Source of the DNA: an uncultured Collinsella sp.
GTDB taxonomy: Bacteria; Actinomycetota; Coriobacteriia; Coriobacteriales; Coriobacteriaceae
DNA: 7,326 bases
Assembly: GCA_902495265.1 (NCBI GenBank)
Contig: CABUWR010000064.1
Location: forward strand, 1 to 7,326
Direction of reading: 5' to 3'
The position numbers were made by a program, and so were the translations under genes. A model generated the notes under the pieces. The model searched no databases and had not been told where the DNA came from. It saw only the letters and a program-made list of their open reading frames with translations. Below are positions 5,879 through 7,326 of this stretch, in pieces. Position 1 is the first letter of the stretch, and each line of letters starts with the position of its first letter.

Positions 5879-6772
5879 ATGGATACGAGTTATTACAACC
5901 GTCCCGGCGGCGAGGAACTTATGCGCCGCATGTCGAGCGAGACCCTGTTGACGCAGGGCCCCATGGGCAGCGTGCTGATGAGTGAATACGATGCCGCCGA
6001 CATCCCACCGGCGTTTTGGAACCTTGCCGAGCCGCAGACTGTTTCTCGTATCCATCGCCTGTATGTCGCCGCCGGTGCGCAGGTGCTCATTACCAATACC
6101 TTTCAGGCATCAAGCTATGCCCTCAAGCAAGATCAGATTACGCCGTCCGTGGCTGAGGTCAATCGCGGTGCCGTCGACGATGCACGCCAGGCGCACCCTC
6201 AGCTGCTGCTGGGCTCGATGGGCCCGATCGGCATTGAGTGGTTTGCCGAAGACTCTGCCGAGTATCGAGAAATCCGAGGCATTTCGCGAGAGCAGGCATA
6301 CGCCCTGCTCAATGCTGGTGTTGACGGTCTGCTGATCGAGACGGTGACGTCTATCCGTAATTTGCAGCCCATACTTGCCGGCGCCCAGGATGCCGCCGAC
6401 GGCATGCCTGTTTTGGTAAGTTTTGTCGTAGACGATAAAGGCGACCTGCTAGGCGATGGCCTCAACATCGAGGCTGCCGTTTTGTACGCCGAAAAGCACG
6501 GCGCAAACTCGGTTGGCGTTAACTGCTGTTCACTTGCGGCCGCGAACGTGGCAGTGCCCAGGATGGTTGCATCGGCGACTACGCCCGTCACGGTACGTCC
6601 CAACGTGGGCGATCCGGTCCAAACTCAGGATGGCCCTGTGTGGCGCGAGAATCCCGAAGCCTTCGCGCGTGCTTGCATCGAATGGAGGCATGCCGGTGCC
6701 GCAATGGTGGGCAGTTGCTGTGGGACCACGGCGATCACCACGGCGGCGATGGCCGAGGCGCTCGATATATAA
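5879..6772 (+). CDS. Stand-alone homocysteine S-methyltransferase domain protein
   Basis: This is a zinc-dependent methyltransferase of the MetH N-terminal / BHMT / MmuM family, expected to make methionine from homocysteine. The product is one (beta/alpha)8 barrel of 297 residues with no cobalamin or folate domain. Visible landmarks are LLTQGPMGSVL near residue 25, AGAQVLITNTFQAS (63-77), LGSMGPIG (111-118), GVDGLLIETVTSI (147-159, conserved Glu154), GVNCCS with zinc ligand Cys216, and GSCCGTTAI with Cys280-Cys281. The usual DG(A/G)MGT motif reads QGPMGS, so the conserved Asp is Gln26. The methyl donor is unknown: S-methylmethionine, S-adenosylmethionine, betaine, or a separate corrinoid protein are possible. 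Start is uncertain. ATG 5879 lacks a good ribosome binding site; ATG 5921 has GAGGAA (5912-5917) just upstream and would give 283 residues. The gene lies 12 bases after the regulator and is probably in its transcript. Confidence 0.88.
   Translation: MDTSYYNRPGGEELMRRMSSETLLTQGPMGSVLMSEYDAADIPPAFWNLAEPQTVSRIHRLYVAAGAQVLITNTFQASSYALKQDQITPSVAEVNRGAVDDARQAHPQLLLGSMGPIGIEWFAEDSAEYREIRGISREQAYALLNAGVDGLLIETVTSIRNLQPILAGAQDAADGMPVLVSFVVDDKGDLLGDGLNIEAAVLYAEKHGANSVGVNCCSLAAANVAVPRMVASATTPVTVRPNVGDPVQTQDGPVWRENPEAFARACIEWRHAGAAMVGSCCGTTAITTAAMAEALDI
5912..5923 (+). promoter_or_regulatory. Ribosome binding site favouring an internal methyltransferase start
   Basis: GAGGAA at 5912-5917 precedes ATG 5921-5923 by 3-4 bases, a better site than anything before ATG 5879. 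There the only purine run, GAGGA at 5858-5862, is 16 bases away. The family N terminus does not settle the choice. Confidence 0.4.
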
Positions 6773-6778
6773 AGGTCG

Positions 6779-6807
6779 AAACCGCTCCATACGGGGCGGT
6801 TTTTTTA
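6779..6807 (+). terminator. Intrinsic terminator of the regulator-methyltransferase operon
   Basis: AAACCGCTCC (6779-6788) pairs with GGGGCGGTTT (6793-6802), with one T-G wobble, around an ATAC loop, and runs into seven T (6800-6806). It starts 7 bases after the methyltransferase stop. Confidence 0.92.
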
Positions 6808-6828
6808 TTGCCTGCACATCGTCGGTAG

Positions 6829-6891
6829 CATTTGCCCAAATGGTGAATGCCGGTTTTGGTAGGTTGCCGGGCAAGCGTTGCGGGTATACCC
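6829..6891. other. Cluster of three short palindromes before the phosphohexomutase gene
   Basis: CATTTG-CC-CAAATG (6829-6842), TTGCC-G-GGCAA (6864-6874) and GGGTATACCC (6882-6891) lie in the 158-base gap between the terminator and the next gene. Each is perfect but short. They could be operator sites; no regulator can be named. Confidence 0.4.
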
Positions 6892-6906
6892 AATGCGTAC
6901 CATGAT
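6878..6906 (+). promoter_or_regulatory. Weak candidate promoter for the phosphohexomutase gene
   Basis: TTGCGG (6878-6883) and CATGAT (6901-6906) are separated by 17 bases. Each is only a partial match to consensus (3/6 and 4/6). The position gives a short leader that still includes the ribosome binding site. A promoter is expected here because a strong terminator lies upstream. Confidence 0.25.
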
Positions 6907-6917
6907 CCAAACACTGT

Positions 6918-6933
6918 GAGGTGTCTGCGCGTG
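6918..6933 (+). promoter_or_regulatory. Ribosome binding site with GTG start
   Basis: GAGGTG at 6918-6923, 7 bases before GTG 6931-6933, decides the start of the phosphohexomutase. The frame has no ATG upstream of the FGTDG motif. Confidence 0.65.
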
Positions 6934-7326
6934 TGCGCGATAATTCATTTTGGAACTGATGGTTGGCGCGCCCGCGTCGACGACGACTTTACCGCCGACA
7001 ACGTTGCCCGCATTGCCGATGCCGTCGGCGAGTTGTGGCAAAAGATCAATCCCGGCAAAACAGTATATATAGGGTTCGACACCCGGCCGCAGGCGCGCGA
7101 GTTCGCTGAGCTTGCGGCAGGCGTGCTTGCCGCTCACGGATTGGACGCAGTGCTCGCATCTCGGCCCGTCCCAACCCCCGCCCTTACGTGGGCGGCGGCG
7201 TATGACGGCGAGGCCTGCGGTGCGCTCATGGTGACGGGGTCCCATCATCCTCAGGGGTATCTGTGCCTTAAACTACGCATGGGAGATGGCTCGACGGCCA
7301 ATCAGGACGTCATCGAAGAGCTCGAA
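6931..7326 (+). CDS. Alpha-D-phosphohexomutase (phosphoglucomutase/phosphomannomutase family), 5' part
   Basis: These enzymes interconvert 1- and 6-phosphates of glucose, mannose or glucosamine in the cytoplasm, feeding glycogen, cell-wall and polysaccharide precursors. The first 132 residues are in the window; the frame is still open at the end. Family features are IHFGTDGWRARV at 4-15 (usual FGTDGxRG), YIGFDTRPQAREFAE (47-61, usual GxDxR), PVPTPAL at 79-85, and the phosphoserine loop as VTGSHHPQGYLCLKLR (101-116) with Ser104. The usual loop is TASHNPxxxNGxK, so Ala-Asn are replaced by Gly-His, and the NG before Lys by Cys-Leu. GTG 6931 is chosen because GAGGTG (6918-6923) is 7 bases upstream and the FGTDG motif normally lies within ten residues of the start. 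Substrate preference cannot be assigned from this piece. Confidence 0.9.
   Translation, partial: MCAIIHFGTDGWRARVDDDFTADNVARIADAVGELWQKINPGKTVYIGFDTRPQAREFAELAAGVLAAHGLDAVLASRPVPTPALTWAAAYDGEACGALMVTGSHHPQGYLCLKLRMGDGSTANQDVIEELE

Noticed and set aside
5444..5888. Shared ATGGATACGA at the starts of the regulator and the methyltransferase
   Set aside because: The ten identical bases do not extend and the following residues differ, so duplication is not supported.
6805..7248. 147-codon minus-strand open frame over the terminator and phosphohexomutase
   Set aside because: It crosses a strong terminator and the well-supported phosphohexomutase frame, with no family motif.

Overview
The window looks like chromosomal DNA from a GC-rich member of the Actinomycetota, most likely class Coriobacteriia and perhaps Collinsella or a relative. 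This placement rests on high third-position GC, the mix of genes, and short GGGGACGTTC-type repeats that I recall from that group. It is an inference from memory, not a search result. No plasmid, phage or CRISPR feature is visible. Seven protein genes are supported, two of them cut by the window edges.

Positions 1-1147 hold the 3' end of an ATP synthase operon: the last 224 codons of atpD (F1 beta), then atpC (epsilon), closed by a strong intrinsic terminator at 1109-1147. Only 13 bases after its T tract begins murA (1161-2444, TTG start), the first committed enzyme of peptidoglycan synthesis. A LytR-CpsA-Psr (LCP) glycopolymer transferase follows 12 bases later (2457-3680), so these two form a cell-envelope pair that is probably co-transcribed.

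Positions 3681-4075 carry no gene. The stretch lies between the convergent LCP gene and pepT. It holds a compact hairpin, a rho-independent terminator nested inside a long imperfect inverted repeat (3709-3833), four copies of a GGGGAC(G/A)(T/C)TCTT-like motif (3866-3967), another hairpin, and the pepT terminator read on the minus strand.

Positions 4076-6807 are arranged around a divergent control region. pepT (peptidase T, zinc tripeptidase) is on the minus strand. On the plus strand are a short DtxR/MntR-type metal-dependent repressor (5444-5866) and a stand-alone homocysteine S-methyltransferase domain with the three zinc cysteines (about 5879-6772), ended by an intrinsic terminator. Between the divergent starts sits a perfect 8-4-8 palindrome (5371-5390). 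It covers the expected -35 region of both candidate promoters and is the best operator candidate in the window. A plausible reading is a metal-responsive switch controlling two zinc enzymes of peptide and methionine metabolism. The window ends inside an alpha-D-phosphohexomutase (from 6931) whose phosphoserine loop departs from the usual TASHNP.

Most of the window is ordinary housekeeping DNA. The parts worth a second look are the divergent operator, the repeat-rich convergent intergenic region, and the substituted active-site motifs in the methyltransferase and the phosphohexomutase.
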